From Mucilaginibacter empetricola (GTDB lineage Bacteria; Bacteroidota; Bacteroidia; Sphingobacteriales; Sphingobacteriaceae), in NCBI RefSeq assembly GCF_024808665.1, contig NZ_JANUBZ010000001.1:620001-684000 (forward strand): a DNA stretch of 64,000 nucleotides. Direction: 5' to 3'. Positions within the stretch are counted from its first letter, which is position 1. Each line of letters opens with the position of its first letter. The notes beneath the pieces were generated by a model. It ran no database searches. It worked only from the letters and a program-made list of their open reading frames with translations, and was not told the DNA's origin. The translations under genes were made by a program, and so were the position numbers. Below are positions 24,012 through 32,380 of this stretch, piece by piece.

Positions 24012-24800
24012 CTACAACTTTGAAGGCGCAACACCATAATTTTTTTTAAAAACGAATGAAAAATGAGACAGGTCTTCAAAGCCTAAACCTAAATACACAT
24101 CAGATGGGGTTTTCCCCTGTTCCTTTATCAAATAATATGCTTCCCGGAGCCTCCTTTGTTGCAGCCAGCGGCTTGGAGGTTTATTAAAGATTTTTTCGAA
24201 ATCCCGCTTGAATGTCGCGAGGCTTCTTCCGGTGAGATACGCAAATCTTTGCATTTGCACATTATAATGATAATTCTTCTCCATAAACCCTTCCAGGTCT
24301 ATTTTTCCCGGCTCGGAAAAGTCAAAAAGGACACTTTTCAATGACGGAACAAGCTGCAACAAAAGCAAAATGGCTTCTTTCTGTTTTACAAAAAGCAATT
24401 CATTAGTTCCTGTACGCTTCAAAATTGTTTCGTAGGCCAAAAGTGATCTCATATAGTTACCGATCTCCGGTGAAGAGATATGTTGAAAAGCAGGTGTGAC
24501 GTCATGTTGCACTGCTTTATATCCGTATTCCAAACTGATGTTCCGAAGTGTTTGTTGGTCAAAATATATGGATATGGACTGATACTCGCCCCGATCCGGA
24601 GGGCATTTTGTATATTTAACAAGATTGTTTCGCCTGCAAAAGTAGATGTCGCCGGCGTTGAAGTTGAGCGTATGGCTGTTGTCTGTCATCACCAGTGAGC
24701 CTGAAATAATATAAACTAAGGTGTGCTCCGGAACGAACTGCTCACCTTTGCTGCTTCTTGAGAAGTAACACGAATATTGTATGGGTGGTTTCTTCGTCAT
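24012..24800 (-). CDS. AraC-family transcriptional regulator
   Basis: 262 residues. An N-terminal cupin-like effector domain (EHTLVYIISGSLVMTDNSHT, residues ~24-45) is followed by a C-terminal pair of HTH motifs: GRSLATFKRDFEKIFNKPPS and the second recognition region SDVYLGLGFEDLSHFSFVFK. It is the closest visible paralog of the regulator at 27886-28701. It lies just downstream of an SDR gene on the same strand, and probably controls it or the aldehyde dehydrogenase nearby. Confidence 0.88.
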   Translation of the reverse strand: MTKKPPIQYSCYFSRSSKGEQFVPEHTLVYIISGSLVMTDNSHTLNFNAGDIYFCRRNNLVKYTKCPPDRGEYQSISIYFDQQTLRNISLEYGYKAVQHDVTPAFQHISSPEIGNYMRSLLAYETILKRTGTNELLFVKQKEAILLLLQLVPSLKSVLFDFSEPGKIDLEGFMEKNYHYNVQMQRFAYLTGRSLATFKRDFEKIFNKPPSRWLQQRRLREAYYLIKEQGKTPSDVYLGLGFEDLSHFSFVFKKNYGVAPSKL

Positions 24801-24881
24801 TTGTTCTATGATCTCTAAAAATAAATCGGTTCCTCCTCTATTTTGTATTTCTTAATAGAAAGTTTAGCTTAAAAACTTAAT

Positions 24882-25604
24882 TTACCATGGCACAGTACCT
24901 TCTTCCCGGAAAAACTTTCCGGTAATATTTTCGGAATTCGAAGTTACTAATCTTACAATAGGTTTGGCACCTTCCTGAACTGATTTTAGCCCTTTGAAAT
25001 CATTCAAATCTGTTGCGGTATAGCCGGGTGTTACACTGTTTACCCTAAATTTTGTATCCCGCAATTCATTTGCAAGCATTATTGTAAAAGAGTTTACTGC
25101 TATTTTAGAAGACCCATAGACATTGTAAAAATCCCAATTAGGACTGCGTCCGGAACTGGTCTGCATAGACACAGAACCCGACTCGCTTGACACATTTATA
25201 ATAGCCGGATCTTCTGATCTCATTAAAAGGTTAAGAAACTGCTGAGTGGTCTGAATTGTGCCAAAATAGTTGGTATCAAATACTTTTCTCAGTAAATCCA
25301 TACTACATGCTGAAATGTTTTGCGGCTGTTCGCCGGCAATCCCGGCATTATTTATCAACGCATCTAAAGACTCAACTTTTGCTTCAAGTGTTGCTCTTGC
25401 TTTTTTAACAGAGTTGATATCTGCAACATCAATTTCCAAAGCTTCAACATTTGTAAGGCCGGACTCTTTTAACAAGTTTACAGCATCGGTTCCTTTTTTT
25501 AAATTCCTGCATCCAAGAAATACAAAATACCCAAGTTGAGCCAGTTGTTTTGCAGTTTCAAAGCCGATGCCCTTGTTTGCACCAGTTATTAAAATATTTT
25601 TCAT
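24882..25604 (-). CDS. SDR-family NAD(P)-dependent oxidoreductase
   Basis: 240 residues. The classical SDR layout is complete: TGANKGIG at the N-terminus, NNAG, a catalytic Ser in INVSSESGS, and YGSSK as the YxxxK motif, so the enzyme should be active. The C-terminal region (TPGYTATDLNDF) matches the carbonyl-reductase-like subgroup. It precedes the AraC regulator on the same strand. Substrate unknown; probably an aldehyde or ketone. Confidence 0.88.
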   Translation of the reverse strand: MKNILITGANKGIGFETAKQLAQLGYFVFLGCRNLKKGTDAVNLLKESGLTNVEALEIDVADINSVKKARATLEAKVESLDALINNAGIAGEQPQNISACSMDLLRKVFDTNYFGTIQTTQQFLNLLMRSEDPAIINVSSESGSVSMQTSSGRSPNWDFYNVYGSSKIAVNSFTIMLANELRDTKFRVNSVTPGYTATDLNDFKGLKSVQEGAKPIVRLVTSNSENITGKFFREEGTVPW

Positions 25605-25697
25605 TTACTTCCTTTTTATAAGTTATGCACCATAGCACAATCTGCTATTTTTACTAAAAATGGGTTTTGCCCATAAGATTTTTGTCCCAATACACGC

Positions 25698-26192
25698 TTA
25701 TTTTAAATAGAATGGTTTGCGGGGCGCATAGCGCATCCTTTCATCTATCCGTTCAGCAATCCATTGAAAATACTCACAAAGAAACGGGTCGGGGCGTTTC
25801 TCCCGCGAATCCGCTATCATGACTTTATACTTATGCCAGGCAGTCGAAACCAGCGAACCGATCGTTTTATCCACGAGTTCAATATTAATAAGCCGTTCTG
25901 CGACAAGAATGCCGAGTGATTCCATTTCCTGTGCAAACTGCGTAACCATGATCCCTTCGTGGGCGGGAAGCTTTTGCCATTCTTCATGTGTGGGCGGTAT
26001 ATCGTGCGAGGCTACATAATTCATCAGTTCGGAAAATTCCCGGGTATTGAAATTACGCAACGCCTCCAGCGTGAATCTTTCCCGGCGGTCGCGTGCCGCT
26101 GTCTTTACCTGGACGATACCAAATGTTAATGCGATAATAGCCGATACGGCAAGTGCGATATTGGCGATAAGTGTGATTGTTTCGGAAGTCAT
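25698..26192 (-). CDS. DUF4760-like membrane-anchored protein
   Basis: 164 residues with one N-terminal membrane helix (ITLIANIALAVSAIIALTFG, residues ~5-24) and a helical cytosolic part (ERFTLEALRNFNTREFSELM) similar to the DUF4760 type. Ends in a conserved-looking RPDPFLCEYFQWIAERI segment. Lies between SDR and aldehyde dehydrogenase on the same strand. Function unknown. Confidence 0.6.
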   Translation of the reverse strand: MTSETITLIANIALAVSAIIALTFGIVQVKTAARDRRERFTLEALRNFNTREFSELMNYVASHDIPPTHEEWQKLPAHEGIMVTQFAQEMESLGILVAERLINIELVDKTIGSLVSTAWHKYKVMIADSREKRPDPFLCEYFQWIAERIDERMRYAPRKPFYLK

Positions 26193-26243
26193 ATTCTTGT
26201 TGGATTTAAAGAGTTAGAAATTTTAGAATGATTAATAGTACCA

Positions 26244-27662
26244 TTAATGCGTAATGTAAGCTTTGGGTTCAAGATATTCTTCAAACCCCAGGATACCGCC
26301 TTCCCGGCCAAAGCCTGATTGTTTGAAGCCGCCGAAAGGCGTAAGCGGATCATGAGCTATACAATTGATCAGCACCCTGCCGGCCTTGATCTGCGCACCG
26401 ACACGTTGTGCCCGTTCCATATTCGCCGAGCTGACATAAGAATTCAACCCGTATTCCGTATCATTGGCCATCCCGATCGCTTCTTCTTCCGTTTCATAGG
26501 TAACTATGGAAAGGACCGGCCCAAAGATCTCTTCCTTAAATATTCTCATTTCCGGGGTAACGCCGGCAAAAACGGTGGGTCTAATGAAGTTACCTTTTTC
26601 CAGGCCCTCCGGGTGGCCTTCGCCGCCAATTACAAGCTCTGCCCCTTCGGCTATACCTGATTTGATATATTCCTGTACCCGGTTATATTGTTTGACACTC
26701 GCCAGCGGCCCCAAAGCAACTTCCTTGTCTCTCGGGTCGCCGACCTTCATTTGTTCTACAGCAGCTTTGGCCAGTTTTTTTACCTCTTCAATACGGTCTT
26801 TGGGGACCAGCAACTTGGAGGCTGCAATACAAGCCTGTCCGTTATTCATGTAGCAGGCGGCAACCGCCATCGGGATCGCTTTTTCAAAATCAGCGTCGTC
26901 TAAAATAATATTTGGATTTTTGCCGCTGAGTTCCAATGCCACACGCTTTACCGTATCCATGGCGTCCTTTGCTACCATTTTTCCAATTGTTGTCGAACCC
27001 GTAAAAGACAACCGCTGAATATCAGAGCTAACAGACATTTCCTTACCAACCACCTCGCCGAGGCCGCAGACCACGTTAATTACTCCCGGCGGAAGCCCGG
27101 CTTCGAGATAGCTTTCTACGAGCACCTCAGTTTGCATTGCGCTCATCTCACTCGGTTTGATCACCACCGTGCAACCCGCAGCAAGTGCCGGAGCCATTTT
27201 GATATGGATCGAACCAGCACTGGAATTCCAGGGAGTAAAAATTCCGACTACGCCGACCGGCTCGAATACAACCCTGGAGTAGCCAAGCGTTTTTTCAAGT
27301 TCATAATCCTTTACGACCGAAATCACGTGCTGAAAAATATTTAACGCCAATTCGTTGGATCCTTTCGAGCGCACTTCCGGGGCGCCGTATTCTTCTGTGG
27401 TGGCCGCGATCAGCCTGTCCATTCGGGTGGCCAGGGCATCATAAAGACGTTGTAAATAGTCAAGGCGTTCCTCCTTAGTGGTTTGCGACCAGGTTTTGAT
27501 CGCTTTATTGGCGGCGGCGATCGCGTTGCGCGTATCCACCTCGTCACACATGGTAACCTTGCCAATTACTTCGTTGTTCGTAGGGTTTATCAAGTCGACA
27601 ACCGCAGTCCCGTGAGGGGTAACCAATTCGCCGTTGATAAACGCTGTGCTAAAAGTTTTCAT
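26244..27662 (-). CDS. NAD(P)-dependent aldehyde dehydrogenase
   Basis: 472 residues, full-length ALDH. The catalytic Glu is in VALELSGKNPN and the nucleophilic Cys in NNGQACIAAS; the oxyanion Asn (TPWNSS) and cofactor motif FTGSTTIG are present. ALDHs of this subclass oxidise varied aldehydes to acids; the specific substrate is not deducible. It sits between DUF4760 and an AraC regulator, on the same strand as the flanking SDRs, suggesting an aldehyde/alcohol detoxification unit. Confidence 0.9.
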   Translation of the reverse strand: MKTFSTAFINGELVTPHGTAVVDLINPTNNEVIGKVTMCDEVDTRNAIAAANKAIKTWSQTTKEERLDYLQRLYDALATRMDRLIAATTEEYGAPEVRSKGSNELALNIFQHVISVVKDYELEKTLGYSRVVFEPVGVVGIFTPWNSSAGSIHIKMAPALAAGCTVVIKPSEMSAMQTEVLVESYLEAGLPPGVINVVCGLGEVVGKEMSVSSDIQRLSFTGSTTIGKMVAKDAMDTVKRVALELSGKNPNIILDDADFEKAIPMAVAACYMNNGQACIAASKLLVPKDRIEEVKKLAKAAVEQMKVGDPRDKEVALGPLASVKQYNRVQEYIKSGIAEGAELVIGGEGHPEGLEKGNFIRPTVFAGVTPEMRIFKEEIFGPVLSIVTYETEEEAIGMANDTEYGLNSYVSSANMERAQRVGAQIKAGRVLINCIAHDPLTPFGGFKQSGFGREGGILGFEEYLEPKAYITH

Positions 27663-27885
27663 ATTAATCTGTGTTTATTAATTGTTCCACAAATTTATGG
27701 ACGTTACAGGGCTGCAGCTTTGCTGAAAAGCTCAATTTATTTTGTTATACAGCTCAAAGAGAAATTTAATGGTTGGCTTCTTGCGACGATCAGTCCGAGA
27801 TATAGTGAATTTTTGTAAAAACGTAAGAGGTTTTGGAGTGTTTGTTACAACTTTTGTTTGCGATTCATGACCCTAAGCTCGGTAG

Positions 27886-28701
27886 TTAGACCCTGCTCCC
27901 CGACGCATTATACCCGAATTTTTCCTTGTAGGCCGTTGAAAAATGAGAAAAATTCTCGAAACCTACCCTGTAATAAACATCAACAGGCCTTTGTCCAATT
28001 TCCATCAAAAGCTTTGCTTCCGCCAATCGCCGGTCCCTTAGCCATCTTTCCGGAGTATTATCGAAAATATTTTTAAAATCTCTTTTAAAAGTAGAAAGGC
28101 TTCTGCCGGTGAGCCGTGCGAATTCAGACATCGGGATGTTGTAACTAAAATGCTGGTTGATAAACTTTTCCAGATCAATTTTAAAAGGTTCGCTTAAATC
28201 AAATATCATCTCTTCAAGCCCTTGGTCATATCCCAGCAGCAAGGCAATGGCTTCGGTAGTTTTTAGCGATGCCAAAGTTGGGTTTAATTTTTCCGGTTGA
28301 TTAAAGTAGGGTAACAGGGATTGGAAATAGGCTCTTATAAATTTTGATTTGCTTACATTAACTAAAGATCCGCCCGCATACCTGTGTTTCAATTCAATTT
28401 TATTTTGAGTAGCGTATTTTTTTAAAACTTCCGGTGTCAGAAAAATGTTCACGCTTTTACACGGTTGACCGCTTTCATCCGGAAGTTTTAAAGCCTTTAC
28501 CAACTCGTTTTTACGTATCAGTATAATTGATCCTGCGTTTGCAACGTATTTGCTGTGGGCAAACTGTAATTCAAGCGTTCCGCTTTCCAGGTAAAGTAAG
28601 GTCAGATCGGGAACTATTTGCTCATTGGAATAAGCTCTTAGTCTTTCGCAACTGAATAATATATTTTCTGATGACTCCCGGCTCATAAAAATTTTAGACA
28701 T
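27886..28701 (-). CDS. AraC-family transcriptional regulator (paralog)
   Basis: 271 residues from the chosen ATG at 28699-28701 (MSKIFMSRES); a longer frame starts at 28734. Effector domain (PDLTLLYLESGTLELQFAHS) followed by two HTH motifs (GRSLSTFKRDFKNIFDNTPE and VDVYYRVGFENFSHFSTAYK). It resembles the regulator at 24012-24800 across both domains. It lies between the aldehyde dehydrogenase and the next SDR gene, mirroring the other AraC/SDR unit. Confidence 0.87.
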   Translation of the reverse strand: MSKIFMSRESSENILFSCERLRAYSNEQIVPDLTLLYLESGTLELQFAHSKYVANAGSIILIRKNELVKALKLPDESGQPCKSVNIFLTPEVLKKYATQNKIELKHRYAGGSLVNVSKSKFIRAYFQSLLPYFNQPEKLNPTLASLKTTEAIALLLGYDQGLEEMIFDLSEPFKIDLEKFINQHFSYNIPMSEFARLTGRSLSTFKRDFKNIFDNTPERWLRDRRLAEAKLLMEIGQRPVDVYYRVGFENFSHFSTAYKEKFGYNASGSRV

Positions 28702-28780
28702 TAAGGTACGTTTTGATTTGCATAATTCCCGCACTAAAAAGAATTTTTAATGCGGGATTATGCTGATGCCTGATTTTGCT

Positions 28781-29527
28781 TTATTGTGCATTGTAGCCCC
28801 CGTCAACGAAGAGCGTTGTGCCTGTCATAAAAGGACAATCGTCTGAAGCAAGAAACACGATACCATTAGCGATATCTTCCGGTGTACCCATGCGTTTCAT
28901 AGGGTGAATAGCAGCAATGCTTTCTTCACTGTAAGCGCCGGCATCAATTGCACCCTGGATGATATCGGTTTTGATGGCTCCCGGTGCAATTGCATTGATA
29001 CGGATACCCATTGTGGCATAATCAATAGCAGCTCCTTTGGTCAGGCCTACCACGGCATGTTTGGAGGCGCAATATTGCGCAGTATAAAGTAGCCCGTTGT
29101 GCCCCGCTATGGAAGCCAGGTTAACGATCGCGCCGCCACCGGTTTTTAGCATTTCTTTGATGGCGTATTTCATGCCGTAGAAAACACCCATTACGTTGGT
29201 GTCAAGCATTTGTCTGAGGTCTTCGGTAGTCGCGTCTGCCATTAGGACGGCACCAAGGGCCACACCTGCATTATTGACCAGCGCATCCAGCTTTCCGTAT
29301 TTGGCAACTGCTTTTTCCACTACTGTTTTTACTGCTTCCTCGTTCGTTACATCAAGCTCAAGAAAGGTGTTTTCTACGCCCTTATCGCGCAATTCTTTTG
29401 AAAACTCTTCACCCCTTGCCTGGTTGCGGCTGGTGAACACTACGTTGTAATCTTTACTACCAAAGGCAAAGGTGGTTGCTTTGCCGATACCGGTTGTTGC
29501 ACCGGTAATGAGAACTGTTTTTTTCAT
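28781..29527 (-). CDS. SDR-family oxidoreductase (glucose-1-dehydrogenase-like)
   Basis: 248 residues with the full classical SDR set: TGATTGIG, NNAG, catalytic Ser (VNLASIAGH), YCASK, and a C-terminus ending SDDCPFMTGTTLFVDGGYNA typical of the glucose-1-dehydrogenase/FabG-like group. It should be enzymatically active. Directly repeated upstream sequence (29591-29623) may be its operator. Confidence 0.88.
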   Translation of the reverse strand: MKKTVLITGATTGIGKATTFAFGSKDYNVVFTSRNQARGEEFSKELRDKGVENTFLELDVTNEEAVKTVVEKAVAKYGKLDALVNNAGVALGAVLMADATTEDLRQMLDTNVMGVFYGMKYAIKEMLKTGGGAIVNLASIAGHNGLLYTAQYCASKHAVVGLTKGAAIDYATMGIRINAIAPGAIKTDIIQGAIDAGAYSEESIAAIHPMKRMGTPEDIANGIVFLASDDCPFMTGTTLFVDGGYNAQ

Positions 29528-29590
29528 TGTTTTTGTTTTTTGATTTATGATAAAGCAAATTTCATCAACAAAAACAGATCGTATTTTGGC

Positions 29591-29623
29591 CAGCGGTTCA
29601 AAAATGTTTGGTCAGCGGTTCAA
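29591..29623. promoter_or_regulatory. Direct repeat upstream of the SDR gene, possible operator
   Basis: CAGCGGTTCAA occurs at 29591-29601 and again at 29613-29623, 22 bp apart (about two helical turns), 64-96 bp upstream of the SDR start at 29527. Regularly spaced direct repeats of this size are typical of AraC-family sites; the AraC regulator next door is the obvious candidate. Confidence 0.3.
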
Positions 29624-29744
29624 CTACTACCATGAGCTTTCGGCGAAAGTTGGAGGCTTTTTGGTTTCAGGCAGTCGCGGACTACAAGCATACTCATCTG
29701 AAGTTGTCCTCGAACTGCGAGGGAAACCGACAGTGCCGGATTTG

Positions 29745-30068
29745 TTAACCCGCGCCGCTTTCGCCCCTTGCCTTGATCACCGTTTCGAGGGGTATGCGGT
29801 TATGTTCTCCCCATTGGTTCATCATTTTGATAATAGGTAACACAGTTTCCCCAAGTCCGGTGAGGGAATACTCCACTTTTGGAGGAAGCTGGTGGTATAT
29901 CTTCTTTGTCAGGATATCGAACTCCTCCAGTTCTTTAAGCTGCTGATTTAATACCCGTTTGGTTGAGCCCGGTATGGCACGCTGTAAATCACTGGGCCGC
30001 AGGATACCTTCCGAAATGGCATATATCAGGCTTGTCTTCCATTTGCCGCCCAGCACCTCTTTGGTCAT
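29745..30068 (-). CDS. HxlR-family winged-helix regulator, apparently frameshifted at its N-terminus
   Basis: From the ATG at 30066-30068 the ORF has 107 residues and starts MTKEVLGGKWKTSLIYAISE, the HxlR core. Family members usually have some 10-15 more N-terminal residues with a conserved CGL segment. That segment (LLLGCGLT) is present upstream in the same frame but is cut off by TGA. A start ATG at 30110-30112 would read into it if an A8 run (plus-strand T8, 30098-30105) had nine A's. So this is either a one-base deletion, a sequencing error, slippage-controlled expression, or a shortened start. Confidence 0.75.
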   Translation of the reverse strand: MTKEVLGGKWKTSLIYAISEGILRPSDLQRAIPGSTKRVLNQQLKELEEFDILTKKIYHQLPPKVEYSLTGLGETVLPIIKMMNQWGEHNRIPLETVIKARGESGAG

Positions 30069-30265
30069 GGTGAGACCGCATCCAAGCAGCAGGGGGATTT
30101 TTTTTCATACATCTTCGAATTCCTTTATGCAAAGATAAGTATAGGTACAAAAATGTACCATAGGAGATAAAATTATCCATAGGTGAATCTTTTGACCCTT
30201 ATTGTGTGCCGGAAAAGGTATACTGAAATTTGCGATAGATATTAAAAAAACAAATTTTTAAAACC

Positions 30266-30784
30266 ATGGAACAGAATTCAGAAAATAAAGTGCAAAGTAA
30301 AGCAAGTGAAGAACGTCAGGTACAACAGGTACTTGCCAGGTATACCAGGGCAGCAGACCAACTTAATGGCAAGGTAGCAAGTGACTTGTTTGTGCCGGAT
30401 GGTAAGGTGGAAGTGTATTATGGCAGGGGCGAAAGCCGTGAGTTGCTTTTTGTGTTGTCAGGACAGGCAGAAATAGAAAATGCCATGTCCAACCTCATGA
30501 AACCGCACCCTGATAGAGGATGGAGCCATCATACAACGCATGATTATATTATTGAAGTAAATGGAGATCATGCTACGATTGATGCACAATTTATCAGGTT
30601 TGATTCTGTAGGTGAAATCCGCCCGGAAAATGGATGGCCTGAAGGAACATTAGGATTAATGGGCAAGGTAACTCCTACAGAATCGGGTTATTACCAGCCT
30701 ACCTTGCAGAAGATAAACGGGGAATGGAAAATAGTTACCCTCGTTATTCTTCACGATTTGACTTTTGCAATTCCGGGAAAGTAA
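30266..30784 (+). CDS. SnoaL-like / NTF2-like domain protein
   Basis: 172 residues with the SnoaL-like layout: QQVLARYTRAADQLNGKVAS (N-terminal helices), DGKVEVYYGRGESRELLFVL, WSHHTTHDYIIEVNGDHATI with two His residues often found in this subgroup, and the C-terminal NGEWKIVTLVILHD. It is divergent from the HxlR gene, with about 150-200 bp between starts, so it is the likely target of that regulator. Reaction unknown. Confidence 0.78.
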   Translation: MEQNSENKVQSKASEERQVQQVLARYTRAADQLNGKVASDLFVPDGKVEVYYGRGESRELLFVLSGQAEIENAMSNLMKPHPDRGWSHHTTHDYIIEVNGDHATIDAQFIRFDSVGEIRPENGWPEGTLGLMGKVTPTESGYYQPTLQKINGEWKIVTLVILHDLTFAIPGK

Positions 30785-31002
30785 AATTCCGGATAAAAAG
30801 GGCTGCATAACAATTGGGTGGTCAACATCTCCATAATATACAGGTCTAACCGAAGGATATAATATAGCGGTACTTTTTATGTTGCGATAAATTGACCCGT
30901 TTCGCGCTTATCCTTGCTGCTGTTATGCGCTACGAAATCACAAGAACTATTATTCCTGAAAGTTGTAAGGAGCGCCGGAATCCTTTTAAGTAAAACCATT
31001 CG

Positions 31003-31010
31003 TATATTTG
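31003..31010 (+). promoter_or_regulatory. -7 box (TATATTTG) of the RNA-binding protein gene
   Basis: Perfect TAnnTTTG ending 8 nt before the ATG at 31019, implying a very short or absent 5' leader. It argues for 31019 as the start rather than the longer frame from 30914. Confidence 0.55.
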
Positions 31011-31018
31011 CACCAGCT

Positions 31019-31378
31019 ATGGCAAAATTATTCATCGTTGGTTTTCCCAAAGATATGCAGGAGATCGAGTTGGTCGAGCAGTTCAGCGCACATGGAACGG
31101 TCAATACCGTAACTATCGTTACGGACAAAAATAGCGGCGACAGCAAGGGCTACGGTTTTATCACCATGACGGATGATGCCGGTGCCGAAAGGGCTATCCT
31201 TGCGATGGATGGTGTAAAGATTGGTGAGCGTACGATCAGCGTCAGGCTCGCCGAAGAAAAACAGCCTGTAAAAACTACGGCAAGTCCGCGTCTGCGCCAA
31301 AAAGGCCAGGCGGCTCCGCTACGCCACGAAAACCGCACGGAAGCTCCAAGGCCTAAGCGCCCTCGACGCCCGCTATGA
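31019..31378 (+). CDS. RRM RNA-binding protein
   Basis: 119 residues. One RNA-recognition motif: RNP2 as LFIVGF (residues 4-9) and RNP1 as KGYGFITM (~residues 44-51), followed by a basic, Pro/Arg-rich tail that resembles the disordered tails of bacterial Rbp-type glycine-poor RRMs. Such proteins in Bacteroidota are short RRM proteins that bind single-stranded RNA and affect transcript levels, often many mRNAs. The start was chosen from the -7 box and the domain edge. Confidence 0.85.
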   Translation: MAKLFIVGFPKDMQEIELVEQFSAHGTVNTVTIVTDKNSGDSKGYGFITMTDDAGAERAILAMDGVKIGERTISVRLAEEKQPVKTTASPRLRQKGQAAPLRHENRTEAPRPKRPRRPL

Positions 31379-31495
31379 TCCGGGTAAACATTCAATAGTC
31401 CTGCTTGTTAAGCGACAACTATGTTACTTTAGTATTGATAATTATAGATTTAATTCGGATTGAAAGTCCCGGTAGTTATTCTCCGTGGCTTTCGC

Positions 31496-31798
31496 TTAAG
31501 CTGCATTAGATTGTTTGCCAATTTTAATCCGCTTGCTTTTTACTTCTCCACTCAAAACCCTGTTAATATCTTCGTAATTATAATACAGGATACCGCCGAT
31601 CTTTGTAAAGGGTATTGTTCCATTATCCCGTAAGGTTTGTAAGGTATTATCTGATATTTTTAAGAGATTCTTGACCTGGTAGGTCTTTAACCATTTTTTA
31701 GGTTCCTGAATAGTTTGTCCTAATAATCCTCTGATTTGATTTAAGAGATTATTTCCAAATTCCTGTAAATCTTCTTTGGTGATGATTTCCGCTGCCAT
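31496..31798 (-). CDS. Helix-turn-helix (excisionase/MerR-like) protein
   Basis: 100 residues. After a helical N-terminus, the C-terminal half reads KWLKTYQVKNLLKISDNTLQ followed by TLRDNGTIPFTKIGGILYYN, the typical excisionase-type winged HTH found next to Bacteroidota integrases. It lies about 580 bp from the nuclease-integrase pair, all on the minus strand, with the hairpin array between. It may direct excision of the element or regulate it. Confidence 0.8.
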   Translation of the reverse strand: MAAEIITKEDLQEFGNNLLNQIRGLLGQTIQEPKKWLKTYQVKNLLKISDNTLQTLRDNGTIPFTKIGGILYYNYEDINRVLSGEVKSKRIKIGKQSNAA

Positions 31799-31986
31799 AG
31801 CTTTAATTTTAGTTCATTTCAGTTGCTGTTCGTAATAGGTTTGAATCAAACCAGCTTACTGATACAAAATTGCCGCAAATGGCATTAAATTATATCCGAG
31901 TTTATCCGAGTCGGATATGGCTTTTTTTGGAATGGTGTACAATGCAATTTCATCTTCAAATATAATCAAAACTCCGTTTTAAAGAT

Positions 31987-32380
31987 AATTGTTCACGCAG
32001 TGCGTGCACAATTCAAAATATCGAAAAAATCCCAATTATGTACGCGGTGCGTACATAATTGGGTTCAAACAATGAAAACGAACAATACCTTTTAATTGTG
32101 CAGACAGCGTCTGTACAATTAAAATTGAGGCATGACTTTGGAAATTGTGAACGCACCGCGTTCACAATGTGATAATTGTTATTAGATTGAAATAGGGAGA
32201 AATAGATTGGCATTTTAAGGACTGGTTATAATTTTGACATCACGAATTGCGATATTAGAAGTTCCAACTGGTGTAAAATAAATTGGGCACACGGTGTGTG
32301 CCCAATTTAAAATATCGAAAAAAATCCAATAGATATTGGGGTAAATGAATTACGCACACACTGCGTGCGTAATTCATTTA
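31987..32380. repeat. Array of six three-base-loop hairpins between the HTH and YhcG-nuclease genes
   Basis: Six palindromes: 31987-32013 (12-bp arms, one mismatch, loop AGT), 32031-32063 (15-bp perfect, GGT), 32090-32124 (16 bp, one mismatch, AGC), 32144-32168 (11 bp perfect, ACC), 32279-32309 (14 bp perfect, GGT), and 32342-32380 (18 bp, one mismatch, ACT; it includes the nuclease stop codon). Arms share AATT near the base and GC at the loop. The first and fifth are followed by nearly the same linker (AAAATATCGAAAAAATCC), so the array contains duplicated units. Inner-stem sequences differ while pairing is kept. No T-runs, so they are not terminators. This occupies most of 31799-32377. Confidence 0.85.

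Noticed and set aside
29547..29840. 97-residue plus-strand ORF
   Set aside because: Half of it is antisense to the HxlR gene and the rest overlaps direct repeats; no domain.
31987..32380. CRISPR array
   Set aside because: Units are palindromes with variable stems and uneven spacing; no constant repeat with unique spacers and no cas genes.
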